Shown piece by piece: positions 27,398-35,679 of a stretch of 43,503 nucleotides of DNA. Within the stretch, counting starts at the first letter, position 1, and each line of letters begins with the position of its first letter. A model generated the notes under the pieces. That model saw only the letters and a list, made by a program, of their open reading frames with translations, had not been told where the DNA came from and did not search any database. Both the position numbers and the translations under genes were made by a program. This DNA comes from Puniceibacterium antarcticum (GTDB lineage: Bacteria; Pseudomonadota; Alphaproteobacteria; Rhodobacterales; Rhodobacteraceae), in the NCBI RefSeq assembly GCF_002760615.1, contig NZ_AWWI01000179.1, positions 1 through 43,503 on the forward strand, given 5' to 3'.

Positions 27398-28993
27398 TCA
27401 ATGTCCGGCCTCTGCCGGACCCTTCCCGGCGGGGCGCATTAGAAGGGCGCCTAGGGCGAGGCTTGCGAAGATCACCGTGATGATCATGAATACGTCTATA
27501 AAGGACATCACTGTCGCCTGCCCATGCACGCGCGCCGCCATCTGCGCCAGTGCACCTTTTTCGCCGTCAAGCCCGCGCGCGCTTAGGTTGCTGGCCATCA
27601 GGTCAAGCTGGCGCACGGCCTCCGGGTTGGTCCAGGATATAGACTCGGACAAGCGCTCGTAATGCAGCGCGCCACGGTCGGTCAGCAGCGTGTTGATCAC
27701 GGCAAGCCCCATGGCCCCGCCAAGGTTGCGCGTCAGGTTATAAAGCCCCGAGGCGCCCTTCATCTTGTCCTTCGGCAGTGTGCCAAGGGCGAGGTTGTTG
27801 ATCGGCACCATACACAGCATCAGCGACAGACCGCGCAGGATCTGCGGCACCAGCAGTTCCTGAAAATCCCAATCGGCGGTCAGGCCGGTCAGCATCCAAG
27901 TGGACGTCGCAAAGCCCATGAACCCGATCAGCAGCATCAACCGCAGGTCGATCTTTGACGACAGTATCCCGGCAATCGGCGCGCTTGCGAACATGGCAAG
28001 GCCCGAGACGAACACTGTCTCGCCGATCATCAGGCTGTCATAGCCGCGAACGGAGCCGAGGTAGAGTGGGTAAAGATAGGTCAGCCCGTAAAGCCCCACG
28101 CCCATCACAAACGAAAAAAGCGATCCGACGGCAAAGTTGACATCCGCAAAGGCCGACATGTCTACAATCGGTTCCTCCCGGGTGAAGGCACGCCAGAATG
28201 TGACGATACCGCCCACCACCATGATCACCGCCATGATGGCCACCGCGTGATCGGCCATCCAGTCGTTTGACGGCCCTTCCTCAAGCACAAACTCCATCCC
28301 GCCAAGGAATGCCGCCATGGCCAGCAGGCCCCACCAGTCGAACCGGTCGAACAGCTTCCAGTTGGGGCGGTCGAAATCAATCAGGCTCCAGGCGCCCAGG
28401 GCCACACAAATGCCGGGAATCACGTTGACCAGAAACAGCCAGTGCCAGGACATCGCATGGCTGAGGTAGCCACCGACGGTCGGCCCGACAGTGGGGGCGA
28501 GCGTCGCGATCAGCCCGATGATGGGCGAGACGATGTTGCGTTTCGACGGTGGAAAAATGGTGAAGGCCGCCGCAAAGACCGAGGGGATCATGCCGCCGCC
28601 CAGAAACCCTTGCAGCGCGCGCCAGAGGATCATCTCGCTTATCGAGCCCGAAGTGGCGCACATGAAGGAGGCCGCCGTGAAGCCAGCCGCCGACATGGTG
28701 AACAAAAGCCGCGTCGACATCATCCGCGCGAGGAACCCGGACAGCGGGATCATGATGACCTCAGCGATCAGGTATGAAGTCTGAACCCAGCTGATTTCAT
28801 CCGGTGATGCCCCAAGACCGGCCTGAATGTCAGGCAGGGAGGCCGAGACGATCTGGATGTCGAGGATCGCCATGAACATGCCCACGACCATCACCATAAA
28901 TGCGGCGATGCGGCGCGGCGTCAGCTCTGTGTCATCCGTTTGCGACGATGCGGGGGATGGGACGGAGCGGTTGGTTGCGGCTGCAATGGCCAC
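27398..28993 (-). CDS. MFS efflux pump, DHA2 (EmrB/QacA) type
   Basis: A 531-residue major facilitator with the roughly 14 spans typical of DHA2 drug:proton antiporters. Motif landmarks are MFMAILDIQIVSASLPDIQA in helix 1, the WVQTSYLIAEVIMIPLSG motif, and LWRALQGFLGGGMIPSVFA. It works with the membrane-fusion protein encoded five bases upstream to export toxic compounds across both membranes. The substrate is unknown. A perfect GTCCGGC / GCCGGAC hairpin overlaps its last codons (27403-27420). Confidence 0.93.
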   Translation of the reverse strand: MAIAAATNRSVPSPASSQTDDTELTPRRIAAFMVMVVGMFMAILDIQIVSASLPDIQAGLGASPDEISWVQTSYLIAEVIMIPLSGFLARMMSTRLLFTMSAAGFTAASFMCATSGSISEMILWRALQGFLGGGMIPSVFAAAFTIFPPSKRNIVSPIIGLIATLAPTVGPTVGGYLSHAMSWHWLFLVNVIPGICVALGAWSLIDFDRPNWKLFDRFDWWGLLAMAAFLGGMEFVLEEGPSNDWMADHAVAIMAVIMVVGGIVTFWRAFTREEPIVDMSAFADVNFAVGSLFSFVMGVGLYGLTYLYPLYLGSVRGYDSLMIGETVFVSGLAMFASAPIAGILSSKIDLRLMLLIGFMGFATSTWMLTGLTADWDFQELLVPQILRGLSLMLCMVPINNLALGTLPKDKMKGASGLYNLTRNLGGAMGLAVINTLLTDRGALHYERLSESISWTNPEAVRQLDLMASNLSARGLDGEKGALAQMAARVHGQATVMSFIDVFMIITVIFASLALGALLMRPAGKGPAEAGH

Positions 28994-28998
28994 CGGCC

Positions 28999-30180
28999 CT
29001 ACTCCGACGCGGTCGCAGCCGTCGCGGTGCCGGGGATCGGCGTCGTGCGGGTGTCGATGGAGATCTCTGTGGACAGCCCGGCGCGCAGCTGGCCGGTGAC
29101 CAAGGCGGCCTCTGGCAGAGAGATGCGGACGGGAACGCGCTGAATGATCTTGGTGAAATTGCCGGTGGCGTTGTCGGCGGGCAGGAGCGAAAACACCGCG
29201 CCAGTTGCGGGCGCGATCGAAGCGACATGCCCCTCGAAGGTCTGGTCGGGAATCGCATCAAAGGTCATCTCGACCGAGGCGCCGGGACCGACGCCCGCCA
29301 TCTGCGTTTCCTTCAGGTTGGCCTCGACATAAAGGCTGCCATCGGGGATCAGCGCGGCCAAACGGGCGCCCGGCGCCACCATATCCCCGACCTGAAGCGT
29401 CATGTTCGCAACGATACCATCCGCCGGTGCCCGCAGCACGGTCAGATCCAGATCGCGGCGGGCCTGATCGACAGCGATTTCCAGTTCGCGGCGCTGGCCT
29501 TCGGATTCGGCGCGCTGTGCCTGCAGCACGGCGACCTGCGCCTCTGCGCTGGAAATTGCGGCTTCGGCGCTGGCAACACCGGCGCGTGCCACGTCAAGAT
29601 CTTCGGTTGCGGTGTCGAGCGCGGCCTGACTTGTCACTTTTTGCGACGCTAGGCGCTGCGTGCGTTCGGCATTTGTTTCTGCGTTGCGCAGCTGCGCCTG
29701 TGACATATCCCGCGCAGCTTCGGACTGGGTCACGCCGGCACGCGCGGCAGCGATCTGCGCGTCGATCCGTGACAATGTTTCCCCCGCCGTTTCGAACCGG
29801 CTTTGCGCTATCGCCAGAGCATTGAGATAGTCGCCGTTGTCCAGCCTTACCAGAACATCCCCCCCATGGACGTGGCCGTTCGATTCCACATTTACCGCGG
29901 CGACATATCCCTGCACCCGGCTGCTGACCAGCGTCACGTCAGAGCTCACGTAGGCGTCATCCGTGGTTTCCATGAAGCGCCCAGTCGCCCAATAGTGTTG
30001 ACCCTGCCATCCCGCAACACACAGAACGACAATCGCGATCAGACCGAGGATGAGTTTCTTGCGCCTGCCCTTGCGGGGTGCTTCGACTGCCTGAGCGGTC
30101 ACGTCAGTGGCAGGAGCGGAACTTTCCGCAGGCCCGCCCTTGGCGGTCGGCTCGGGTGTCATCCGTTCGTATCTGGACAT
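28999..30180 (-). CDS. HlyD/EmrA-family membrane-fusion protein
   Basis: 393 residues: a short cytoplasmic N-terminus, one membrane span (LILGLIAIVVLCVAGW, about 45-60), a lipoyl-like half motif (VQGYVAAVNVESNGHVHGGD), a long Ala/Gln/Glu-rich coiled-coil hairpin (about 110-240), then a second lipoyl half and beta-barrel (DLTVLRAPADGIVANMTLQV). It is the periplasmic adaptor of the EmrB-like pump. AGGAG precedes the ATG. Its promoter contains one of the two palindromes next to the divergent TetR gene. Confidence 0.94.
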   Translation of the reverse strand: MSRYERMTPEPTAKGGPAESSAPATDVTAQAVEAPRKGRRKKLILGLIAIVVLCVAGWQGQHYWATGRFMETTDDAYVSSDVTLVSSRVQGYVAAVNVESNGHVHGGDVLVRLDNGDYLNALAIAQSRFETAGETLSRIDAQIAAARAGVTQSEAARDMSQAQLRNAETNAERTQRLASQKVTSQAALDTATEDLDVARAGVASAEAAISSAEAQVAVLQAQRAESEGQRRELEIAVDQARRDLDLTVLRAPADGIVANMTLQVGDMVAPGARLAALIPDGSLYVEANLKETQMAGVGPGASVEMTFDAIPDQTFEGHVASIAPATGAVFSLLPADNATGNFTKIIQRVPVRISLPEAALVTGQLRAGLSTEISIDTRTTPIPGTATAATASE

Positions 30181-30202
30181 GTTATCCGGTCTCCTGCGAC
30201 TG

Positions 30203-30222
30203 ATCGAACCGCTCGGTTCGAT
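30203..30222. promoter_or_regulatory. TetR operator candidate, efflux-proximal
   Basis: ATCGAACCGCTCGGTTCGAT has 9-bp perfect inverted arms around CT. It lies 22 bases upstream of the membrane-fusion gene and matches the second site at 30261-30280 in 19 of 20 positions. It very likely binds the adjacent TetR-type repressor. Confidence 0.8.
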
Positions 30223-30260
30223 GGCGACATAATGCCATCACAGGCAAGGTTCAAGACTTT

Positions 30261-30280
30261 ATCGAACCGGTCGGTTCGAT
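30261..30280. promoter_or_regulatory. TetR operator candidate, regulator-proximal
   Basis: ATCGAACCGGTCGGTTCGAT is a fully palindromic 20-mer 27 bases upstream of the regulator's preferred start, 58 bases from the sister site. Two sites suggest that both the pump operon and the regulator itself are repressed. Confidence 0.8.
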
Positions 30281-30307
30281 TACATGACTGAAGTGAGAGG
30301 AGTCACC

Positions 30308-30997
30308 ATGATGATCAAAGATGGCCTTAAAGCCGCCGAGGCAAGATGCACCGCCCGACACGCTGCCGGTTCCGATCCGGCAAAGCGCGGCCAGATCCTT
30401 GCCGGGGCAAAACGCATCTTCATGGAGCGTGGCTTTGACGCAGCATCGGTCAACGACATCTGCCGGGCGGCGGGTGTGTCCAAAAGCACTCTTTATATAT
30501 ACTTCGACGGCAAGGAGGATCTTTTTGAGACGATGATCGAGGAAGAGCGTGATCGGCGTTTCGAGACGGTCACCGGGATTCTCACAACTGACGCGCCGCC
30601 GGCAGAGGTGCTGCTGCGCTATGGCTGTGCGGTCGCCTCTATTGTCTGTTCGGACGATGTCGTGCGCGCGCAGCGCATAATCATCGGAATATCTGAACGC
30701 ATGCCAGAGCTTGGCGCGCGCTTCTTCGAGGGGGGCTCGCAGCGGGCAAAAACCGATCTGACCGTCTTTCTTCAGCGCCAGGTTTGCGAGGGACGACTTG
30801 AAGTTTCGGATATTCCCCTCGCCGCCGCCCAGTTCCTCGAACTGTCAATGACTTCTCTTTGGAGGCCGCGGCTCTTTGGTCAACGGCGCGTCGCGCCCAG
30901 CCCCAAGGAGATAGAAACCGTAGTCACCAGCGCTGTCACGATGTTCATGGCCGCCTATAAGATTGCAACAAAGCCAGGGGCAAGCCAGGCAGCATAA
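30308..30997 (+). CDS. TetR/AcrR-family transcriptional regulator
   Basis: 229 residues starting at the ATG at 30308, which is preceded by GAGAGGAG. An upstream ATG at 30284 lies three bases after the operator and has no such site. The helix-turn-helix (about residues 27-75) includes AKRIFMERGFDAASVNDICR and GVSKSTLYIYFDGKEDLFE. The C-terminal ligand domain is of AcrR type. It diverges from the EmrAB-type operon, with two operator palindromes between them, so it should repress the pump until a pump substrate or related ligand binds. Confidence 0.94.
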   Translation: MMIKDGLKAAEARCTARHAAGSDPAKRGQILAGAKRIFMERGFDAASVNDICRAAGVSKSTLYIYFDGKEDLFETMIEEERDRRFETVTGILTTDAPPAEVLLRYGCAVASIVCSDDVVRAQRIIIGISERMPELGARFFEGGSQRAKTDLTVFLQRQVCEGRLEVSDIPLAAAQFLELSMTSLWRPRLFGQRRVAPSPKEIETVVTSAVTMFMAAYKIATKPGASQAA

Positions 30998-31184
30998 CAG
31001 TTGTAAGCTGGTGGCACAAAATACTTCATACCCCGGTCCGCCCCATTATGCTTTGGAGAACAGCACCTACTTGAAACCCCCTCCACGGGGAGACGACAGG
31101 GGCACAGCCCCGTTTCCAGAAAATATTGCCTCCTGCGGCATCCGCTCTCTTCCCCTTTCTGAATGGATAAGGCAGTCAGCAACC

Positions 31185-31538
31185 ATGGTCCATGGTTTTC
31201 GCCGGATGATGTTTGCGTTCTGCACCGCGCTTATGCTCTCGGTGCTCAGCGTCGTGTCCGCCCATCATATGGCGCCGGACCGCGACGATGCGGCCCGTGT
31301 CGAGGCGTTCCATGCCATGGGAATGCTCGCGGAATATCTCTGCGGTCTGGGCGAATCCGCACACGATCATCGCTGTCCCTTCTGCCACAAGCTGCCAGTA
31401 GCCCCGCGGATCACGGCCCCCGACCAGCCGCAGCGGATCGTGCAGGTCGTGGTTCAAAATTCCAGCCATGATCTTGTTCTAGGACCGCAGCTCCTCTCGG
31501 CCCACGTCTCTGTGCGCGCGCCACCGCGCGCCGTCTGA
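31185..31538 (+). CDS. DUF2946-like small exported protein
   Basis: 117 residues: an N-terminal signal or anchor (MMFAFCTALMLSVLSVVSAH), then a His-rich middle and DHRCPFCHKLPVAP with a CxxC pair. It resembles the short DUF2946-type proteins often found beside copper-related YcnI, SCO and PepSY genes. Cys and His residues suggest metal binding in the periplasm. The start is uncertain: 31185 lacks a clear ribosome binding site and an ATG at 31206 is possible. It heads a damaged operon. Confidence 0.6.
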   Translation: MVHGFRRMMFAFCTALMLSVLSVVSAHHMAPDRDDAARVEAFHAMGMLAEYLCGLGESAHDHRCPFCHKLPVAPRITAPDQPQRIVQVVVQNSSHDLVLGPQLLSAHVSVRAPPRAV

Positions 31539-31627
31539 TCCCGACATTGTCTAGCGCGCCGTTTCATCGGCGCACTTCCGTCTTGCGGCGCACAGAACAG
31601 GTGCGTCCGGATCTCTCTGGAGACAAA

Positions 31628-31852
31628 ATGAAATATCTGAACACAACGATGATAGCCCTTTTTGAGCTTGGAATCCTCGTCAGTACGGCCCAGGCCCAGC
31701 CAACCATTGAACAGGCAAAGGCGGCCGTCGGTGCCACAACCAAGATCACCCTGCGCGACCCGCATCGCTGTGAGGGTGAGGCGAGAAATGACGTCAGGAT
31801 CGATATTCCCGAGGGATTTTATGCGCACAAACCGATGCCAAAGCCGGGATGA
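31628..31852 (+). pseudogene. YcnI/DUF1775-like protein, 5' half only
   Basis: The frame encodes a signal peptide (IALFELGILVSTAQAQPTIE) and then TKITLRDPHRCEGEARNDVR and IPEGFYAHKPMPKPG, followed directly by TGA. This is the first half of a YcnI/DUF1775-type exported copper-associated domain, whose conserved block continues KPMPKPGW. The remaining roughly 100 residues are missing, and the DNA passes immediately into SCO1-like sequence. A deletion between two genes of one operon best explains it. Confidence 0.65.
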
Positions 31853-32096
31853 TGCGCAGAAGGTGCCGCTGAAGGACAGCGGCTATGCAATCAACCACTC
31901 GGCCAATGTGCTGCTTTTCGACAGGCGCGGGCGCTTTGATCCGCAGATCAGCTATAGGGAAGATTTTGACCGCGCGATGGGCAAGATCCGCCAGCTGTTC
32001 GCGGGTAGCAGTCAGCTACAACGCATTTTGGTGTGTAAACGCAGCCTTGGTCAGCGTGCTGAACCCAGTGCGCGGATCAATCGCAGCGCGCCCTGA
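31853..32096 (+). pseudogene. SCO1/SenC-like 3' fragment
   Basis: Read in the frame that contains AQKVPLKDSGYAINHSANVL followed by LFDRRGRFDPQISYREDFDR and AMGKIRQLF, this is the C-terminal part of a SCO1/SenC copper chaperone. It includes the conserved His in the NHSA segment and the downstream beta strand. The thioredoxin-like N-terminus with the CxxxC copper site is absent, and the frame differs from that of the YcnI-like piece upstream. It continues to a stop at 32096 with unrelated residues. It is non-functional. Confidence 0.62.
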
Positions 32097-32171
32097 GGCC
32101 TGTTCAGACCATTCTGCCGTTCCGGAGTGTCCCGGAGCGGCCAATCAAATTCCTCAAAGGAACATAGGGAC

Positions 32172-33530
32172 ATGACCCCCACATCCAAACGCACTTCGGG
32201 TGATTGCGCGCTCTATCGCGCCGTCTGGCGCTGGCACTTCATCGCAGGGCTGATTATCCTGCCCTTCCTTCTGACCCTCGCCGTGACCGGTGCTATCTAT
32301 CTGTTCAAGGACGAATTCAACACCGTCGCCTATGCCAATCTGCGCATGGTCGAACCCACGGGGGACACGACACTTGCCCCTTCACAGATCACGGCGGCCG
32401 CGCTGGACAGCCACCCCGGCACACTGAAGGCCTATACGCCAGCGGCGGCACCGGACCGGGCGGCCGAGGTCAAGATCCTCGGAGAGGAAGGGCTGAAGGA
32501 TACGGTTTTTGTGAACCCCTACTCTGGCGCCGTTCTGGGCAGTCAGTGGGATGTCGGCGTATCCGGCAGCCCGGCGATGTATGTTGTGCGCAAGCTGCAT
32601 TCGCTGGAATATGTCGGCTGGCTGGGCAACCGGCTGATCGAGGCTTCGGCGGGCTGGATGGTGCTGCTGGTCGGCACCGGCGTCTACCTCTGGTGGCCGC
32701 GCGGCAAAAAAGTTGGGCTCACCTCGATCAAGGCAACACGCGGTCGGCCCTGGTGGCGCGATCTACATGCGGTAACGGGGATCTATACTGGTGTTTTCAT
32801 CGTGTTCCTCGCCATGACAGGCCTGCCGTGGTCCTCGGTCTGGGGGGGCAAGTTCTACGATCTGTCCTACGCTGCCGGACTGGGCATGCCCGATGGCTAT
32901 TGGTCAAAGACGCCGACATCAGCCGTGCCTGTGGGCGATGTGCTCGACCGCACCCCCTGGATCATGGAAAAGCAGCCGATGCCAGTGTCTGGCGCATCCG
33001 GCGGTGTTCCCGCCAGTCTCGACCAGGTGGTGGCAACAGTAGAACAGCGCGGCATTGCGCAAGGTTATGCGCTGAACATGCCGGGCGGCCCAGAGGGTGT
33101 CTTTACCGCATCGGTCTACCCCGATGATATCACGCAAGAGCGGGTCATTCACCTGGACCAGTATACCGGCGAGGTGCTTTATGATGCGGATCTTTCAGAT
33201 CTCGGCGCGCTTGGCTGGGCGGCGGAATGGGGGATCAGCATCCATATGGGGCAGGCTTGGGGGCTGGCGAACCAGATCGTGCTGCTGCTGGCCTGCGCAG
33301 CGATGGTGATGCTTGCCGTCTCAGCCGCGGTCATGTGGTGGAAACGCCGCCCGGTCGGCGGGATCGGTGTTCCGAAGATGCCAACTGACTGGCGTATTCC
33401 ACGCACCGTTTTGGGCATTGCCGTGGCCGCTGGGGTCGTCTTCCCACTGGTAGGCCTGTCGATGCTGGTCATCATTGTGGTTGAGGTGCTGCTGCATCTC
33501 ATAGCAGGGCGCCGCGCACCGATCGCCTGA
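32172..33530 (+). CDS. PepSY-domain membrane protein (PepSY_TM family)
   Basis: 452 residues from the ATG at 32172, preceded by AGGGA. It has four strong membrane segments, near residues 18-42 (FIAGLIILPFLLTLAVTGAI), 155-175, 195-215 and 370-450, with PepSY-like periplasmic regions between them (for example QITAAALDSHPGTLKAYTPA and LDQVVATVEQRGIAQGYALN). Relatives occur in iron- or copper-regulated operons, often beside TonB receptors or SCO genes, and some act as ferric-siderophore reductases. The surviving neighbours here suggest a metal-linked role. Confidence 0.87.
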   Translation: MTPTSKRTSGDCALYRAVWRWHFIAGLIILPFLLTLAVTGAIYLFKDEFNTVAYANLRMVEPTGDTTLAPSQITAAALDSHPGTLKAYTPAAAPDRAAEVKILGEEGLKDTVFVNPYSGAVLGSQWDVGVSGSPAMYVVRKLHSLEYVGWLGNRLIEASAGWMVLLVGTGVYLWWPRGKKVGLTSIKATRGRPWWRDLHAVTGIYTGVFIVFLAMTGLPWSSVWGGKFYDLSYAAGLGMPDGYWSKTPTSAVPVGDVLDRTPWIMEKQPMPVSGASGGVPASLDQVVATVEQRGIAQGYALNMPGGPEGVFTASVYPDDITQERVIHLDQYTGEVLYDADLSDLGALGWAAEWGISIHMGQAWGLANQIVLLLACAAMVMLAVSAAVMWWKRRPVGGIGVPKMPTDWRIPRTVLGIAVAAGVVFPLVGLSMLVIIVVEVLLHLIAGRRAPIA

Positions 33531-33619
33531 CAAGGCAAGGGGCGTCCGACGCGGATCGGGCGCCCTAGAACCTGCCCGTTGACGGTCAGACGGGCCATTT
33601 TTTCACTCACGATCAAGTA

Positions 33620-33880
33620 CGACAATTGGGCGCGGACCGTCGCCCTGACCTCGGGCAAGTATGACCGGCAATACATCAGAATAGTTGGGGTCATCATCCC
33701 AGAGCGGCCCGCGCCATGGCGGCAGCATAGGCCAATTGTACCGCCAGATTGCAGGGCGTCCCGAATGAACGGTTCGACACTGGTCCATCTTGCGTCGAAT
33801 GCAGCGTCGCGAACAGCATGATCCTTGATCTGCAGATGCACCAAGGCTGCCTCGGTCGGATCAAAAGCTAGGCCGGGCAA
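33620..33880 (-). pseudogene. Dual-specificity/tyrosine phosphatase fragment
   Basis: The minus-strand frame from 33880 reads KDHAVRDAAFDARWTSVEPF, then SGGTIGLCCRHGAGRSGMM, and PEVRATVRAQL. The CX5R phosphatase loop is intact (Cys53-RHGAG-Arg), and the spacing matches short phosphatases of the HCxxGxGR type. The N-terminal beta strands are missing upstream. After about residue 86 the frame runs antisense into the PepSY gene with no family resemblance. I take it as a truncated relic. Confidence 0.5.
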
Positions 33881-34209
33881 ACGATCGTGACCCTCGGAGC
33901 ACTGGTTGGAGCCGCTATCCGCGTCAGAACACTCGTTTCGAGTTTCAAGAGGCGTCTTTGCGGATCATGGCTTCCCGCCTTTGACCTCAAACACACTCAT
34001 CGCTTTTAGCGTTGGTGCAAAAGCCTACAGGCGGCGACCAAGCCGTCAGCTCAAGGCGGGGCACATTACAGCGTTTCGGGTTAAACTTGGATCGGATATG
34101 CGCTGTCTCTCTCTTTGGTCGAACGCGCAATCTGATGCCCGTTGTCTTAGGTTAAACCCTGAACGCTTTATGTGGATTCCCTTCACGCCGCGGCTTTGAT
34201 CCGATCGCT
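33881..34209. other. Intergenic region with a diverged inverted repeat
   Basis: No coding frame is supported. AGCGTTTCGGGTTAAACTT (34070-34088) and AGGTTAAACCCTGAACGCT (34149-34167) are inverted copies matching at about 15 of 19 positions. The DNA between them includes TTGGTCGAACGCGC, related to TTCGGTCGAACGCGC near 2700. It looks like a small dispersed non-coding repeat. Confidence 0.45.
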
Positions 34210-35679
34210 TTACAAAACGCAGGTAGGCAGCATGGCTTCGGCCTCGATCTCAACCCGGTAAGGGCCGATCAAACGGGCGACCTGCAGCAGTGTATTCGCG
34301 GGGCAGACGTCTGAAAAGAACCGGCCATGGGCGATGGACACGGCTTCGACGTCGTCTGCATCCGTCAGATAGACTCGGGTGCGCACGACATGTTCCGGCC
34401 CCGCCCCATGGGCGCGAAGCGCCGCCACGATCTTGTCGAGGATGAAGGTGGTTTGTGCTCCTGCGTTTCCTGGCGCGACGGCGTGATCCTGCATATGGGT
34501 CGCGGTTGTGCCCGATACGAGGATGCGGCCCCCGACCTTCAGCGCGCGGCAGTAGCCTGCAATCGGTTCCCAGCGCGAGCCGCTAAAAACACGCGCGCGG
34601 TCCGGCAGCGTGGCGTCGGGCACCGCAGGATGCATTGGCGCAATTGCGTTGAGGTGATGGGACAAATCCCCCGAAGCGGTCAGAAACGGCGGCTTGCGAT
34701 ATTCATCGCCGCAATCGCCCGGCACGGGCATCATCAGCGCAAACGCAGCTTCCAATTCTGCATGGTCTGCGGCATCGAGCGTAAAGCTGAAGACATTCAG
34801 ATTGTCGGCCCGATGTTCTGCCTCAGTTATGCGCGCGCCGATGATCGTCGCGGCAACCGAGGGCGTGTCCAATACCCAGCGGCTGGCGACGTTCGACAGC
34901 GACACGCCGTGTTTTGCCGCAATCTGGTGGGCGGCGCTTAACAGATCCTGAAAGACGGCCCAGCCACCGGCCGCATCGATAAAGCGCTTGTATTTCATCC
35001 GGCTCCAGTCCGCGATCTCGACCGGTTCGGGTTTGCCAAGCCAGCGTTCCGAGATGAAGCCACCGCAAAGTGTGCCGTAGGCCAGCAGTCGGACGCCAGA
35101 GCGTTTGCAGAGGGATGTCAGTGCCCCTGCGGCGCGGCGGTCGACAATGGAAAAACTGACCTGGTTAGAGACGATTTCGATCCCCTCTGCCAGCGCCAGT
35201 TCCAAATGCGCCGCGTCAAAGTTGGTAACGCCAATGGCGCCGATCAGCCCCTCGGCCCTCAGCTTTTCGAGCTCCTGCAGCGCATCGAGCCAGCGCGGAT
35301 CTTCGAAGCTCCACCAATGGAACTGCAGAAGATCCACCCTTTCGGTGCGCAGCCGGGCCAACCGGTCCTGAACGCCAGCCCGCACGACCGCTGCCGTCAT
35401 CGGGCCAGGTTCGGGGCACCACTTGGTAAAGGCGCGCACGGCCTCGTATCCGGCGCGCGACGTCAGCTCACCAGTGATCACTTCGGCAGAACCGTAATGG
35501 TCGGCCATATCGAACGTATCAAAACCCGCATCTGCATAGGCCGCCAGCCGGTCAGCCGCTGCAACCGGGTCCAGCGTCGTGCCGTCCTTTTCAAGGTCGG
35601 CCACCTGCCAGAGTCCGCAGACAAGACGCGAGATCGACAGCCCGGGGGCGAGGTCGGTACGGGTGGGAATGTCAGTCAT
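34210..35679 (-). CDS. Aldo/keto reductase - RidA fusion protein
   Basis: A 489-residue two-domain protein. Residues 1-335 are an aldo/keto reductase with the catalytic set in DTFDMADHYGSAEV (Asp, Tyr), FTKWCPEPG (Lys) and LLQFHWWSFEDPRW (His). Residues about 350-489 are a RidA/YjgF domain (GRILVSGTTATHMQDHAVAP, VVRTRVYLTDADDVEAVSIA, VEIEAEAMLP). RidA proteins hydrolyse reactive enamine/imine intermediates made by PLP enzymes and some oxidoreductases. Fusion to a reductase suggests one channelled sequence on a nitrogen-containing substrate. Its start overlaps the LivM-type permease gene by eight bases, so it belongs to the ABC operon. A paralogous reductase without RidA is encoded at 40261-41319. 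Confidence 0.93.
   Translation of the reverse strand: MTDIPTRTDLAPGLSISRLVCGLWQVADLEKDGTTLDPVAAADRLAAYADAGFDTFDMADHYGSAEVITGELTSRAGYEAVRAFTKWCPEPGPMTAAVVRAGVQDRLARLRTERVDLLQFHWWSFEDPRWLDALQELEKLRAEGLIGAIGVTNFDAAHLELALAEGIEIVSNQVSFSIVDRRAAGALTSLCKRSGVRLLAYGTLCGGFISERWLGKPEPVEIADWSRMKYKRFIDAAGGWAVFQDLLSAAHQIAAKHGVSLSNVASRWVLDTPSVAATIIGARITEAEHRADNLNVFSFTLDAADHAELEAAFALMMPVPGDCGDEYRKPPFLTASGDLSHHLNAIAPMHPAVPDATLPDRARVFSGSRWEPIAGYCRALKVGGRILVSGTTATHMQDHAVAPGNAGAQTTFILDKIVAALRAHGAGPEHVVRTRVYLTDADDVEAVSIAHGRFFSDVCPANTLLQVARLIGPYRVEIEAEAMLPTCVL

Noticed and set aside
31060-31100. MerR/CueR-type copper promoter upstream of the DUF2946-like gene
   Set aside because: A CCCC/GGGG dyad exists after TTGAAA, but no acceptable -10 element at the 19-base spacing expected for this class was found.
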